Assembly (NCBI GenBank): GCA_002347685.1 | Contig: DDWS01000026.1 | Location: 1 to 64,000, forward strand | Source: Syntrophaceae bacterium UBA2280 | GTDB lineage: Bacteria; Desulfobacterota; Syntrophia; Syntrophales; Smithellaceae | Direction of reading: 5' to 3' | DNA: 64,000 bases | Shown: in pieces, positions 42,977 through 52,453 of the stretch | How the letters are laid out: every line of letters begins with the position of its first letter | Position numbering within the stretch: position 1 is the stretch's first letter | Translations under genes and position numbers: made by a program | The notes under the pieces: generated by a model | Told to the model about the DNA's origin: nothing | The model's database searches: none | Seen by the model: only the letters and a program-made list of their open reading frames with translations

Positions 42977-44326
42977 TTATTGCCTCTGAAAATACTGATG
43001 GATAGCGTCGAATGCCACTTGAACCATCCAGTCGATATCCTTTTCATCGACGACATAAGGCGGCATGAAATAGATGATATTCCCCAGGGGACGAAGCAGC
43101 ACGCCTTTGGTGAGCGCGATGCGGTAAATGCCGTATCCGACACGTTTTTTCCAGTCAAATGTCTCTTTGGTGCACCGATCCGCCACCAGTTCCAGCGCGC
43201 CGATCATGCCGAGCTGGCGGTATTCGCCCACATACGGATGTCCGTCAAACAAGGTTTTGACTTTCGCTAAAAGCATCCGGCTTTTGATTTCGTTTTGCGC
43301 CAGAACATCTTCATCTTGAAAAATGCTGAGAGACTCTCTCGCGACCGCGCAGGCCAGCGCATTGCCGGTGTAGCTGTGCGAGTGCAAAAAAGCCTTCAAC
43401 TCCGTATAGTCCGCGTAGAAGGCCGAATAGATTTCATCGGTCGTCACGACAAGCGACAGGGGCATGTAGCCCGCCGTGATCCCTTTGGACAGACACATCA
43501 TGTCGGGGCTGACACCCGCGTGTTCGCAGGCGAACATTTTTCCCGTCCGGCCGAAGCCGACGGCGATTTCGTCGGCGATCAGGTGGATGTGATGCCGGGT
43601 GCAAAGCTCGCGGAGTTTTTTCAGATACGCGGGAGGGTAGATTTTCATGCCTGCCGCGCACTGCACCATAGGCTCGATGATCACGGCGCAGATTTCGTCC
43701 GCGTGCGCCTCGATCAACCGCTCCATCGATTCAAAACATTCGGCCCCGCACGTCTCGCGTTTTTTTTCGTAGGGACAGCGGTAGCAATCCGGCCCGGCGG
43801 CCTTCAGCGTGTCGAACATCAGCGGCTTGTAGATTTTACTGTAAAGATCGAGGTCACCGACGGACAAGGCGCCCAGCGTTTCTCCGTGATACGCGTCGGT
43901 AATCGCGGCGAATTTTGTTTTCCCCGCCCGTCCCGTCTGCTGATGATAATGAAAACTCATTTTGAGGGCCGCTTCCACCGCGGACGATCCGTTGTCGGTG
44001 AAGAAAACTTTATTGAGCCCCACGGGCGTGAGGCGTACAATTTCCTGCGCCAGATCAATGGCCGGCTCGTGAGAAAAATTAGCAAAGATGGCATGTTCGA
44101 GTTTTTCGGACTGCTCGCGAAGCGCCCGGTTGATGCGGTCATTGGCGTGCCCGAAAAGATTCACCCACCACGACGACACGGCGTCGAGATAACTTTTCCC
44201 CTCCGTGTCATAGACATACGCGCCCTTCCCCCGCGCAAGAATGATCGGCGGAAAATCTTCGTAGTCCTTCATCTGCGAACAGGGATGCCAGATATATTTT
44301 AAATCTTTTTTCTGAAGTTCATTCAT
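42977..44326 (-). CDS. bioA: Adenosylmethionine-8-amino-7-oxononanoate aminotransferase
   Basis: A 449-residue class III PLP aminotransferase of usual length. The N-terminal WHPCSQMKDY is typical of BioA, and the PLP lysine is in CLSKGITAGY. It turns KAPA into DAPA using S-adenosylmethionine (or lysine in BioK) as amino donor. It is the third gene of the leftward bioD-bioF-bioA unit. AAGGAG lies about nine bases before its ATG, and a REP-like unit lies between bioF and bioA. Confidence 0.94.
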   Translation of the reverse strand: MNELQKKDLKYIWHPCSQMKDYEDFPPIILARGKGAYVYDTEGKSYLDAVSSWWVNLFGHANDRINRALREQSEKLEHAIFANFSHEPAIDLAQEIVRLTPVGLNKVFFTDNGSSAVEAALKMSFHYHQQTGRAGKTKFAAITDAYHGETLGALSVGDLDLYSKIYKPLMFDTLKAAGPDCYRCPYEKKRETCGAECFESMERLIEAHADEICAVIIEPMVQCAAGMKIYPPAYLKKLRELCTRHHIHLIADEIAVGFGRTGKMFACEHAGVSPDMMCLSKGITAGYMPLSLVVTTDEIYSAFYADYTELKAFLHSHSYTGNALACAVARESLSIFQDEDVLAQNEIKSRMLLAKVKTLFDGHPYVGEYRQLGMIGALELVADRCTKETFDWKKRVGYGIYRIALTKGVLLRPLGNIIYFMPPYVVDEKDIDWMVQVAFDAIHQYFQRQ

Positions 44327-44345
44327 TACTCATTACTCCTTATCC

Positions 44346-44371
44346 GGCATGCGCCGGACTTACGATCCTCA
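44346..44371. repeat. REP-like unit between bioF and bioA
   Basis: CCGGCATGCGCCGG palindrome followed by ACTTACG and CCTCACG. The tail matches the unit at 41928-41960. It overlaps the end of bioF by a few bases. Confidence 0.5.
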
Positions 44372-45532
44372 CGCTCCGATCACACCCAGTTCGCGGCCGA
44401 TATCCGAGATGCACGAAAGCGCCTGTTTAAGATCCTCACGGTCATGTGTGGCCATCAGATTGATGCGCAGGCGGCTGGTCCCCGGAGGCACGGTCGGCGG
44501 ACGGATGGCGGAAACAAAGACATTCTGTTTCATCAATGCCTCGCTAAACGTTACAGCCAGATCCGGGCTTCCCAGAACCACGGACACAATCGGCGTGGGA
44601 TGGTTCGCCACATCGAATCCGGCCTCACGAAGCGATTGACGAAGCCACAACGAATGCGCCAGCAGCGCTTCGCGCCTTTGCGGCTGGGTCCGCACAATGT
44701 CGAGCGCCGCAAGCGACACGGCGATCATTGCGGGAGACAGTGCAGTAGAAAAAATAAAACTACGGGCCGTGTTGACCAGGTAATCGATCAGGGCGCGGCT
44801 GCCGGCGACAAAGCCGCCCTCGGACGCCAGGGCCTTGCTCAGCGTGCCGATTGAAATATCCACACCGCCTGTCATACCGAAATGATCCGCCACGCCGCCG
44901 CCGTGCGCACCCAGCACACCCGTGGCGTGCGCCTCATCGACCATCAGAAGCGCGCCATGCTGCCTGGCGATGCCGGCCAGCGAAGGAAGCGGCGCGATAT
45001 CGCCATCCACGCTGAAGAGCCCGTCGGTGATGATCAGACGTTTTTTGCCCGGATCGTTTTTGATCCGTCGCTCCAGATCCGCCGGATCGCAATGTTCATA
45101 GACGACGATTTTAGCGCCGCTCAAACGGCAGCCGTCGATGATGCTGGCGTGATTGAGGCGGTCTGAATAGATCGTCCAGTCGTGATCGGCAACGGCGGAA
45201 ATGACACCGACATTGGCCATATAGCCGGTGTTGAAAACGAGCGCCGCCGGAGTTCCTTTGAAGGCCGCGATTTCCTCTTCGAGCTTTTGATGGATTTCAT
45301 AACTGCCCGTGGTCAGCCGGGAGCCGCCGGAACCCGCACCGTATCGTTCCAGCGCGTCACGGGCGGCCTGCTTGAGACTTTCATCCGCGCACAGGCCCAG
45401 ATAACTGTTGGACGACAGCATCAGCATGTCGTGATTGGCAATGCGCACGCGCGCGCACTGCGGCGACTGCAGATACTTCATCTGCCGGTAGAGGCCGTCG
45501 TCCTTGATCTTGCGAAGTTTTTCGTCAAACAT
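44369..45532 (-). CDS. bioF: 8-Amino-7-oxononanoate synthase
   Basis: A 387-residue alpha-oxoamine synthase. Family marks are DEAHATGVLG, the PLP lysine in GTLSKALASEGG and the N-terminal NSYLGL. It joins pimeloyl-ACP (or -CoA) with alanine to give KAPA. Homologues such as Kbl and serine palmitoyltransferase are possible from fold alone, but the neighbours bioD and bioA settle the role. Ten bases separate it from bioD. Confidence 0.93.
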   Translation of the reverse strand: MFDEKLRKIKDDGLYRQMKYLQSPQCARVRIANHDMLMLSSNSYLGLCADESLKQAARDALERYGAGSGGSRLTTGSYEIHQKLEEEIAAFKGTPAALVFNTGYMANVGVISAVADHDWTIYSDRLNHASIIDGCRLSGAKIVVYEHCDPADLERRIKNDPGKKRLIITDGLFSVDGDIAPLPSLAGIARQHGALLMVDEAHATGVLGAHGGGVADHFGMTGGVDISIGTLSKALASEGGFVAGSRALIDYLVNTARSFIFSTALSPAMIAVSLAALDIVRTQPQRREALLAHSLWLRQSLREAGFDVANHPTPIVSVVLGSPDLAVTFSEALMKQNVFVSAIRPPTVPPGTSRLRINLMATHDREDLKQALSCISDIGRELGVIGA

Positions 45533-45541
45533 TATTATCTT

Positions 45542-46264
45542 TCAGACGGTTTCCATCAAAGCCAGAATGTCACCGATGTCGATGGTTCGTTCAAACACGT
45601 CGCGAAGGTCTCCCGGGTAACCTTTTTCGGTGTCCACCGCATCTATCGCCGGCAGCGTAAAAACCGCATCCACCCCGGCGAGTTTTTTAATCGTCGCGAT
45701 ATTATCCTGTTCGATCAGCGTCTGCCCGACGCTGTTGATGACGATGCCCTTGACCTTCAGGCCTGCCTGCCGCGCCATTCCGAGCGTCAGCAGCGTGTGG
45801 TTGATCGTACCGAGACCCGCGCGTGCGACCAGCAGCACGGGAAAGCCCAGCGAGCCGATCAATTCATACTGCATGGTGCCTTCGTCATTGAGCGGCACGG
45901 CCAAACCACCCGCACCTTCGGCAACGATGACATCATAGCGCGCTTTCAGTTCGTCGAGACTTTTAGAAATGACGTCCGGATCGATGCGCCGGCCCGACAG
46001 GCGCGCGGCCAGATGCGGCGCGACGGCGTCGGCAAACGAGTAAGGCGTCGCAATTTTCGGGTCTTCGGAAAAACCCGATACAGCGCCAACAAACGCCAGA
46101 TCGGCAGAGAGCTTTGCGCCGGAAACATCCACCTCCCCGCTCGCCACCGGCTTGAAGTAGGCCGCGTGTTCATTATTTTTCAGCAGCAGATACATCAGCC
46201 CGGCCGAAACAACCGTTTTACCGACTTCCGTATCCGTTCCGATGATGTAGATCCCCTTACTCAT
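45542..46264 (-). CDS. bioD: Dethiobiotin synthetase
   Basis: A 240-residue ATP-dependent carboxylase fold. P-loop GTDTEVGKT is at 7-15, with the substrate region YFKPVASGEV and GAGGLAVPL. It closes the ureido ring of dethiobiotin from DAPA, CO2 and ATP. It is the first gene of the bioDFA unit, divergent from the M23 peptidase gene. No BirA operator was recognised in the intergenic DNA. bioC/bioH-type pimelate genes are absent here. Confidence 0.93.
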   Translation of the reverse strand: MSKGIYIIGTDTEVGKTVVSAGLMYLLLKNNEHAAYFKPVASGEVDVSGAKLSADLAFVGAVSGFSEDPKIATPYSFADAVAPHLAARLSGRRIDPDVISKSLDELKARYDVIVAEGAGGLAVPLNDEGTMQYELIGSLGFPVLLVARAGLGTINHTLLTLGMARQAGLKVKGIVINSVGQTLIEQDNIATIKKLAGVDAVFTLPAIDAVDTEKGYPGDLRDVFERTIDIGDILALMETV

Positions 46265-46383
46265 CCGTCACACTCCGTCACTTTGTCCATTCGGCTCAAC
46301 CGTCTTATCAAAAGACGAAACCCCGTGCAATCAAAGATTGCTTCACCGCCGGATATCTCACGGATGGAGAGGTCGTTTTTTCC

Positions 46384-46412
46384 TTGACAGACGCGCTTCG
46401 GATCAGTATGGG
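46384..46412 (+). promoter_or_regulatory. Candidate promoter of the M23 peptidase gene
   Basis: TTGACA (46384-46389), 17-base spacer, TATGGG (46407-46412). The -35 is perfect and the -10 a partial match, about 40 bases upstream of the start codon. Confidence 0.45.
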
Positions 46413-46450
46413 TATCAAAATTACGATTCACGCTCAAGGGGGAAAACGAT

Positions 46451-47734
46451 TTGATCGTAAAAAAAACAGGCTGGATTCTGCTGATTCTTTTACTCATGGG
46501 GATTTTCCCCGTCTATCAGATATTCACACAATCATCACCACAGACTGCCGCCGTAGAAGAAATCGTTTCATCGCCTGCTTTCAAATCCATTGAAAGCAGC
46601 ATAGAGCCCGGAGAAACACTCTTCTCCATTTTTAAAAAACACGACTTAAACATTGACGAACTGTTCGCCATGAAGCAGGCGTCAGCCAGCGTGCATCGCC
46701 TCCGGCAGGTCCATCCGGGTCAACCCTACAGCTTCACGGTCGATGAAAACAATTGCGTCAGCACCTTCACCTATGGCATCAGTGAAAACACTACTTTAAA
46801 AATCGAGCGCGGTGAAAATGGCTTCTCGGCAGAAAAATGCGAGATCCCCTTTGAAACGCGTGTGCTGACTCTGGGCGGCCGGATTGATGGAAGCCTCATC
46901 GCGGCGCTCGGCCAGGAGCGCGAGGAAATCATGCTGGCCATCCAGGTTTCGGATATTCTTGCCTGGGATATTGACTTCAACACGGATCTGCGGACAGGCG
47001 ATACGTTCAGGATTATCGTGGAAGGCCTGTACCTCAACGGCGATTTCAGGAAGTACGGAAAGATCCTAGCCGTTGAATTTGTCAATGACAGCCGCCGGCA
47101 TGTTGCCTACCGGTTCGAACAGGATGGCAGAACGGATTATTTCGACGAGGAAGGAAAATCGCTCAGAAAAGCTTTTTTAAAAGCCCCGTTGAGTTTCCGC
47201 AGGATCAGTTCCTCTTTTTCTCCCTCGCGCAGGCACCCGATCCTGAAAATCAACCGTCCGCACCACGGCATCGACTACGTCGCGCCAACCGGCACACCGG
47301 TGAGCGCAACCGCGGACGGCAGAGTATCATTTATCGGCTCTAGAGGCGACTACGGCAAGCTGATCATTCTTTCGCACCGCAATGGTCTGCAGACCTATTA
47401 CGGACATCTCTCAAGGTTCGCCGCGGGAATGCGTTCAGGCAAACAGGTTCAGCAGGGCGATCTGGTGGGCTACGTCGGCGCAACGGGCCTGGCCACCGGG
47501 CCGCACCTGCATTACGAAATGCGTCAAAACGGTGTTGCGATCAACCCGGTGCGCTTCAAGGCGATCGCGGGCGAACCCGTCGTGGCCTCGCGAATGCCCC
47601 AATTCCAGCAGGTCACAGCGGCGCTCGACCAGACGTTCTCCTCGGCGGTTTTCTACGAAACCGGGGACCCGGAAAGCCGGCAAAACGCCAGAACGCTGGC
47701 CATGCGTATCGAACAGATGAACCTTCTGAACTGA
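46451..47734 (+). CDS. M23-family peptidoglycan endopeptidase
   Basis: A 427-residue protein. An N-terminal transmembrane anchor (about 7-25) is followed by a LysM/OapA-like region (about 50-130), a second beta domain, and a LytM-type M23 domain (about 255-375). Zinc ligands are His271-xxx-Asp275 in HHGID and His352-x-His354 in HLH, so the enzyme should be active on peptide cross-links. The TTG start at 46451 has GGGGGA about nine bases upstream. Probably periplasmic and membrane-attached, remodelling the wall. Confidence 0.88.
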   Translation: MIVKKTGWILLILLLMGIFPVYQIFTQSSPQTAAVEEIVSSPAFKSIESSIEPGETLFSIFKKHDLNIDELFAMKQASASVHRLRQVHPGQPYSFTVDENNCVSTFTYGISENTTLKIERGENGFSAEKCEIPFETRVLTLGGRIDGSLIAALGQEREEIMLAIQVSDILAWDIDFNTDLRTGDTFRIIVEGLYLNGDFRKYGKILAVEFVNDSRRHVAYRFEQDGRTDYFDEEGKSLRKAFLKAPLSFRRISSSFSPSRRHPILKINRPHHGIDYVAPTGTPVSATADGRVSFIGSRGDYGKLIILSHRNGLQTYYGHLSRFAAGMRSGKQVQQGDLVGYVGATGLATGPHLHYEMRQNGVAINPVRFKAIAGEPVVASRMPQFQQVTAALDQTFSSAVFYETGDPESRQNARTLAMRIEQMNLLN

Positions 47735-47742
47735 TTCCCGCC

Positions 47743-47766
47743 GACCGGATCCGCGGTCTCTTTTTA
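47743..47766 (+). terminator. Weak terminator after the M23 gene
   Basis: GACCG (47743-47747) pairs with CGGTC (47754-47758) and a T-rich tract follows. Confidence 0.45.
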
Positions 47767-47903
47767 TGAATTGACAGGCTTCTCATATTTCCCTATAGTG
47801 GCATCGAAGTGCATGTACTGTAAAATCCGTTTTTCCGTACGGTTGATTTTTTTCAATCCAGCACGATGAAACAATTCCAGAGAATAAACTCGGAGGGATG
47901 ACC

Positions 47904-48323
47904 ATGACGGCAGAGCGCTCGATACACATTTCAAAATATGACATGGACAGACTCGTCGAGCTGATCGATGGATTGCGCAGAACGCCCAAAGCCAATCAGA
48001 CCCATTTGGATTTACTGGAAAAGGAATTGTATCGGGGCGTGCTGGTGGATCCGCAGGACGTTCCCAAAGACGTCATCACGATGAATTCCAAAGTCAGCGT
48101 GAAGGATGTCGAATCAGGTGAGGTAACAACCTATACGCTTGTGTACCCGTCCGCGGCGAATATTTCAGAAAACAAGCTCTCGATCCTTGCCCCCCTGGGC
48201 ACGGCGCTGCTGGGCTATCGCAAGGGCGACATCATTGAATGGCCCGTTCCGTCCGGCATCAGGAAAGTAAAAGTGGATGACATCATCTATCAGCCGGAAG
48301 CGGCGGGAGATTACCATCTATGA
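47904..48323 (+). CDS. rnk: Rnk/GreA-type transcription-interacting protein
   Basis: A protein of about 139 residues: a short helical N-terminal region (about 1-45), then a GreA/GreB-type C-terminal FKBP-like fold (about 55-135) with TYTLVYPSAAN and APLGTALLGYRKGD. Rnk (regulator of nucleoside diphosphate kinase) binds RNA polymerase near the secondary channel without the cleavage motif of GreA. The second ATG is chosen because GGAGG lies seven bases upstream; the first (47898) is too close to it. It lies between a peptidase gene and bioB. Confidence 0.85.
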   Translation: MTAERSIHISKYDMDRLVELIDGLRRTPKANQTHLDLLEKELYRGVLVDPQDVPKDVITMNSKVSVKDVESGEVTTYTLVYPSAANISENKLSILAPLGTALLGYRKGDIIEWPVPSGIRKVKVDDIIYQPEAAGDYHL

Positions 48324-48381
48324 ACGGACAAACCCATTGGATGCTCCATGAAGCACAAGGCAGGATGAAAAAAGACATCCC

Positions 48382-49470
48382 ATGGAACTGATCGATCACC
48401 TCAAGCGCAGGGCGCTGGCGGGAAAGAAAATCAGCGGTGATAATGCCCGCGAGCTTTTCATTGAAGGTTCCGATGCCCCTTATCGCGTTTTTGCGGCCGC
48501 CTCCGAAATCCGCGAGTATTTCAAAGGAAAAGAAATTATTCTTTGCGGTATCAGCAACGCCAAATCAGGCCGCTGCGCCGAGGACTGTAAATTCTGCGCG
48601 CAGTCTTCTCATTATGAGACTCAAGTCGCCTCCTATCCGCTCAAACCGGCAAAGCAGATTCTCGCCGAGGCAGCCCTGGCCAAAAAAGACGGGGCGGAAT
48701 TTTTCGGTATCGTCACCAGCGGAAAGCGGGTGACGGTCAAAAAAGAGTGGCTGGAAATATTTAAGGCCATCGAAGGCATGCAGAATATCGGCATCCATCC
48801 CTGCGCATCGCTGGGAATCATCGATACTGAAAAAGCCCGCGCACTCAAGTCGGCGGGGCTTTATCGATACCATCACAATCTGGAAACGTCGCGCAGTTTT
48901 TTTAAAAACATCTGCACCACGCACAACTACGAGGAAGATGTCGAAACCATCCGCGCCGCGAAAGACGCGGGATTGAGTGTTTGCGCGGGCGCTCTTTTCG
49001 GTATGGGAGAAGGCGTCACGCACCGCGTTGAGCTGGCCGAAACCCTGCGTGAACTCGATGTCGATTCGGTCCCGATCAACCTGCTCACCCCCATTGGGGG
49101 TACGCCGCTGGACCATCTGCAACCGCTCCCGCCGATGGAAATCCTCATGACCATTGCCGTGTACCGCTTCCTGCTGCCGGACCGGGACATCAAGCTGTGC
49201 GGCGGCAAGGAGAAGAACCTCCGGCAACTGCTGCCGCTGGCCATTGTGGCAGGCGCCAATTCCCTGATGACCGGAAATTATCTGACCACCGCCGGCCGAG
49301 ACAGCAAACTGGATCACGAAATGATTCTGGATCTGGGGCTGATTCCAACGCGGGAGATAGACCTTTGCCGCTGCGGGATGGAAGGGGAAAACGCCTGCAT
49401 GGCCGGGGCGGGCATTCACACCGATCCTGCGAAACAATGCCTCGCGAAAAAACGACCGACTCGCAGATAG
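48382..49470 (+). CDS. bioB: Biotin synthase
   Basis: A 362-residue radical-SAM enzyme of usual length. The [4Fe-4S] motif is Cys65-xxx-Cys69-xx-Cys72 in SGRCAEDCKFCAQS. Further family marks are HHNLETSRSFF, GMGEG and LLTPIGGTPL. It inserts sulfur into dethiobiotin. Although about 2 kb from bioD on the opposite strand, it completes the last biotin steps with bioDFA. It carries no BirA-like operator that I could see. Confidence 0.95.
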   Translation: MELIDHLKRRALAGKKISGDNARELFIEGSDAPYRVFAAASEIREYFKGKEIILCGISNAKSGRCAEDCKFCAQSSHYETQVASYPLKPAKQILAEAALAKKDGAEFFGIVTSGKRVTVKKEWLEIFKAIEGMQNIGIHPCASLGIIDTEKARALKSAGLYRYHHNLETSRSFFKNICTTHNYEEDVETIRAAKDAGLSVCAGALFGMGEGVTHRVELAETLRELDVDSVPINLLTPIGGTPLDHLQPLPPMEILMTIAVYRFLLPDRDIKLCGGKEKNLRQLLPLAIVAGANSLMTGNYLTTAGRDSKLDHEMILDLGLIPTREIDLCRCGMEGENACMAGAGIHTDPAKQCLAKKRPTRR

Positions 49471-49474
49471 TCTT

Positions 49475-50791
49475 TTATTCCGCCTCGGTGTCTGCGATGG
49501 TGATTTCAGCGGAAACCTCCGGCAGTGCCTCCACCGATTTCAATTTCTGGGTCAGTGTCCGTGTCTTTTTCTGCGCGTCGTCCACCGAGACCGCCGCCTG
49601 ATCCAGCCTTTTTCGCACCGCATCGAGCGAATCGCCGAACCGGCCAAACGCCGCCTTCACCTCGCCTAACACCTTCCAGACCTCACTGGAACGCTTCTGA
49701 ATCGCGAGGGTTCGGAAACCCATCTGCAAACTGTTGAGAAACGCGGCAAACGTGGAAGGACCGGTGACCACGATGTGATATTCGCGCTGCAGGTGAGCGA
49801 CCAACGCGCTGCGGCGGATGACTTCTGCGTAAAGCCCCTCGGACGGCAGAAACATGATGCCGAAATCCGTGGTTTTGGGCGGCGCCAGATATTTTTGTGA
49901 AATGTCTCTGGCAGCCTTTTTGATGCTCGCATCGAGCTGCCTGACCGCGTCTTCCGCTGAGGGCGCATCCCCCCGATCCTGGGCTTCCACAAGCCGGGAA
50001 TAGTCTTCCATCGGAAATTTCGCATCCACCGGGATCAGCACAGAATCCGAAGACGAATCGCCCTGGCCGGGCAGTTTGATGGCGAATTCGACAAAGTCGC
50101 CGCCGCTTTCATGGATCTTCACATTCCTGAGATACTGTTCAGGGGCAAGAATCTCTTCGAGCAGCGCGCCGAGCTGGACTTCGCCCCAGGTGCCGCGCGA
50201 TTTGACATTGGTAAGCACCCTTTTGAGATCGCCCACGCCCGTGGCCAGCGTGCGCATGTCGCCGAGCCCCTGATGGACCTGCTCTAGCCGCTCGGAAACC
50301 TGCTTGAAGGAATCCGCGAGGCGCTTATCGAGCGTGCTTTGCAGTTTTTCATCGACGGTTTCACGCATGCGGTCGAGCTGGCGGGCATTGTCCTCCTGAA
50401 TCTGCTTGAGCTTCGCGTCGATGATCAGGCGGATGTCCTCCATCTTTTTTTCATTGGTCGCGGTAAGATTTGTCAGTTGCCTGGCAAAACTCTCCAGTTG
50501 ATCGTTTTGGAGTTTTCCGGTTTCGGCGATGCTCTTTTGAACCATCTCGCCGAAGGATTTGAGCGCGCCGGCCAGCTCCGTTCTCTCCTGCTGCGAGGAA
50601 GACTGGGTCTCGGTGCGTGAACGCGCGATTTCATCACGCATCGAACGGTCGGTTCGCTCCTGCGCATCCTTGAGTGCCGCCAACCGCTCGGCAAAAGGCC
50701 CAAGGTCGACAAAACCCCGTTTCAACTGCCAGACAAGCAGCGCGGCGATCAAAACCAGTCCCGCCAGTATGATGTAGAAATCAATTCCCAT
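49475..50791 (-). CDS. rmuC: RmuC-domain DNA recombination protein
   Basis: A 438-residue protein: one N-terminal transmembrane helix (about 4-21), a long coiled coil (about 30-190) and the RmuC nuclease-like domain (about 200-390) with SRGTWGEVQLG, PVDAKFP and IMFLPSEGLYAEV. RmuC limits inversions at short inverted repeats. The start at 50791 has GGAAGGA about six bases upstream; the frame is open to 50824. It is convergent with bioB by four bases. Confidence 0.92.
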   Translation of the reverse strand: MGIDFYIILAGLVLIAALLVWQLKRGFVDLGPFAERLAALKDAQERTDRSMRDEIARSRTETQSSSQQERTELAGALKSFGEMVQKSIAETGKLQNDQLESFARQLTNLTATNEKKMEDIRLIIDAKLKQIQEDNARQLDRMRETVDEKLQSTLDKRLADSFKQVSERLEQVHQGLGDMRTLATGVGDLKRVLTNVKSRGTWGEVQLGALLEEILAPEQYLRNVKIHESGGDFVEFAIKLPGQGDSSSDSVLIPVDAKFPMEDYSRLVEAQDRGDAPSAEDAVRQLDASIKKAARDISQKYLAPPKTTDFGIMFLPSEGLYAEVIRRSALVAHLQREYHIVVTGPSTFAAFLNSLQMGFRTLAIQKRSSEVWKVLGEVKAAFGRFGDSLDAVRKRLDQAAVSVDDAQKKTRTLTQKLKSVEALPEVSAEITIADTEAE

Positions 50792-50829
50792 GCGATCCTT
50801 CCACCCGAACCTGTTACCCGTCACATCCT

Positions 50830-51444
50830 TTAGAACGCCCTTTGGAAATCTCTGTCGCGCAGAATCGTCACGAATGCGTGATCCACCAGCCGGTAGGAAC
50901 GGGCCTCCAGCGCGGCGGCATCCGTAGCCGTCGTTGCGGGCATTGAAACGCTCATCTCTTTATCCAGCTTCGCTTCGCCGTCTCGAAACACCAGTACCCT
51001 GAATTTGAATTCCTGATCGGTCAAGGAAGTCAGGATCAGCTGAAATTCCGCAACGCCTTTCGGCGGGCGGTATCCTGCAACCCCCCACCAGTAATGAACT
51101 CCGTAGGAAGGATCATGAACATAATCCACCAGCTGCACGCCGACATGCCCGAAGGATTTCTTAAAACAGGTCCAGAAATAGCTTTCCAGTTTTTCATTGC
51201 CTTCGTAGAAGAACTTCTTATCGCCGCTGGAATACCCCCAGGCCGTGGTATTTCCGGCCTGATTCTGAAAATTGGACAAAACGGCCTTCTTGCCTTTGTA
51301 GCGGCTGAATTCTCCTGCGGAAAATGCCGGTTTGTATTGATCGTTTTTAATCAGAATTTTCGTGCCGGAAGCGCCGCAGCCGGTCAGAAAAAGGCCGATC
51401 ACCCCTGCGACCAGAATGCTTTTGAAAACACGATTGGCTCTCAT
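50830..51444 (-). CDS. Lipoprotein of unknown function
   Basis: A 204-residue protein with a signal peptide and lipobox LTGC (lipidated Cys near residue 22). The mature part is beta-rich, with VLSNFQNQAGNTT, a tryptophan-rich HYWWGVAGYRPPKG and a C-terminal helix. The start at 51444 has AGGAGG about ten bases upstream; the frame is open to 51534. I do not recognise a characterised family. It lies after rmuC's start on the same strand but has its own leader. Confidence 0.65.
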   Translation of the reverse strand: MRANRVFKSILVAGVIGLFLTGCGASGTKILIKNDQYKPAFSAGEFSRYKGKKAVLSNFQNQAGNTTAWGYSSGDKKFFYEGNEKLESYFWTCFKKSFGHVGVQLVDYVHDPSYGVHYWWGVAGYRPPKGVAEFQLILTSLTDQEFKFRVLVFRDGEAKLDKEMSVSMPATTATDAAALEARSYRLVDHAFVTILRDRDFQRAF

Positions 51445-51611
51445 CAGACAAAGACCTCCTTTGTGAAAAATATCGCCCGAATGCAGGCGAGGACAAGCCC
51501 GGAAACTATAATGTCCGGAGGTCCTGCGTGTCAAGAAAAAACCATTTACGTGAAGCCTTTTGGGGTCAGACCTGTGATGACAAACGAGGCGGGAGAGGAT
51601 TTCATGTTGTC

Positions 51612-52382
51612 CTACGAAAATTTCGTAAAATCCGGTTTTCGTTTCTCAAAAAACGCGCTGAAGGCCTCCCCGGCTTCCGGTGACGAAAGCATATCGCTGA
51701 AAAAGCTGTTTTCCAGCAGGATTCGGGATTTCACCATTTCTGCCTGAGCTGATTTCATAAGCTGCTTGGTCGTACGCAGCGACGACGCGGGAAGCGCGGA
51801 AAGTTTGGCCGCCTGCCCGCAGGCAAATTCCAAAAGCTCATCGTGGGGCAGCACGCGGTTGACCAGGCCCATCTCATGGGCTTCGTACGCGGAAAAGAAT
51901 TCACCGAGGAATAATTTTTCCGCGGCGCGCTGATACCCGACAATCTGCGGAAGCAGCAGGCTGGAGGAAAACTCCGGACACAGGCCCAGCGGCGAGAAAG
52001 GCATGGAGAACTTCGCCTCTTCGGAGGCGTAAATCAGATCGCAGTGCAAAAGCATCGTTGTGCCGATGCCGATGGCCGCGCCGGCCACCGCCGCGATAAC
52101 GGGCTTGGTCAAGGCGATGAGGCTGGCCATGAACTGCGCCACCGGCAGGTCGCCGACATTCGCGCGCGCCTTGTGGTTCGCGAAATCGACCAGGTCATTG
52201 CCCGCCGTGAAAATGTCCGGCCGGCCGCAGAACAAAACCACGCGCATCGCCGGATCGTCCTGCCCGTCCTTGAGCGCGTCGGCCATCATCTGATACATTC
52301 CGGAGGTAATCGAGTTTTTCTTTTCGGGACGATTGAATTCAATCGTCAGAATGCCGTTTTCCTTCTTCGTGAGAATATGCAT
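51612..52382 (-). CDS. Enoyl-CoA hydratase/isomerase family protein
   Basis: A 256-residue crotonase-fold protein with the oxyanion-hole segments FCGRPDIFTAGND and AAIGIGTTMLLHCD. The catalytic-Glu region of classical hydratases (ExxxGLVNRV) reads AHEMGLVNRV. One of the two Glu residues of hydratases is not obvious, so an isomerase or another crotonase-type reaction is possible. About 70 bases separate it from the acyl-CoA dehydrogenase gene. Together with that gene it probably works in fatty-acyl-CoA oxidation. Confidence 0.87.
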   Translation of the reverse strand: MHILTKKENGILTIEFNRPEKKNSITSGMYQMMADALKDGQDDPAMRVVLFCGRPDIFTAGNDLVDFANHKARANVGDLPVAQFMASLIALTKPVIAAVAGAAIGIGTTMLLHCDLIYASEEAKFSMPFSPLGLCPEFSSSLLLPQIVGYQRAAEKLFLGEFFSAYEAHEMGLVNRVLPHDELLEFACGQAAKLSALPASSLRTTKQLMKSAQAEMVKSRILLENSFFSDMLSSPEAGEAFSAFFEKRKPDFTKFS

Positions 52383-52453
52383 GGACCCTCTAAAATTCGT
52401 TTTGCCTTGCCGGAACCAAATGTCGGATCCGGCAAGGCAATCCGCTCAAAGCA

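Noticed and set aside
43295..44302. A 335-codon plus-strand frame inside bioA
   Set aside because: Antisense shadow of bioA without a ribosome binding site or homology.
45182..46387. A 401-codon plus-strand frame across bioF and bioD
   Set aside because: Both bio genes on the other strand are unmistakable; the long frame is an artefact of codon usage.
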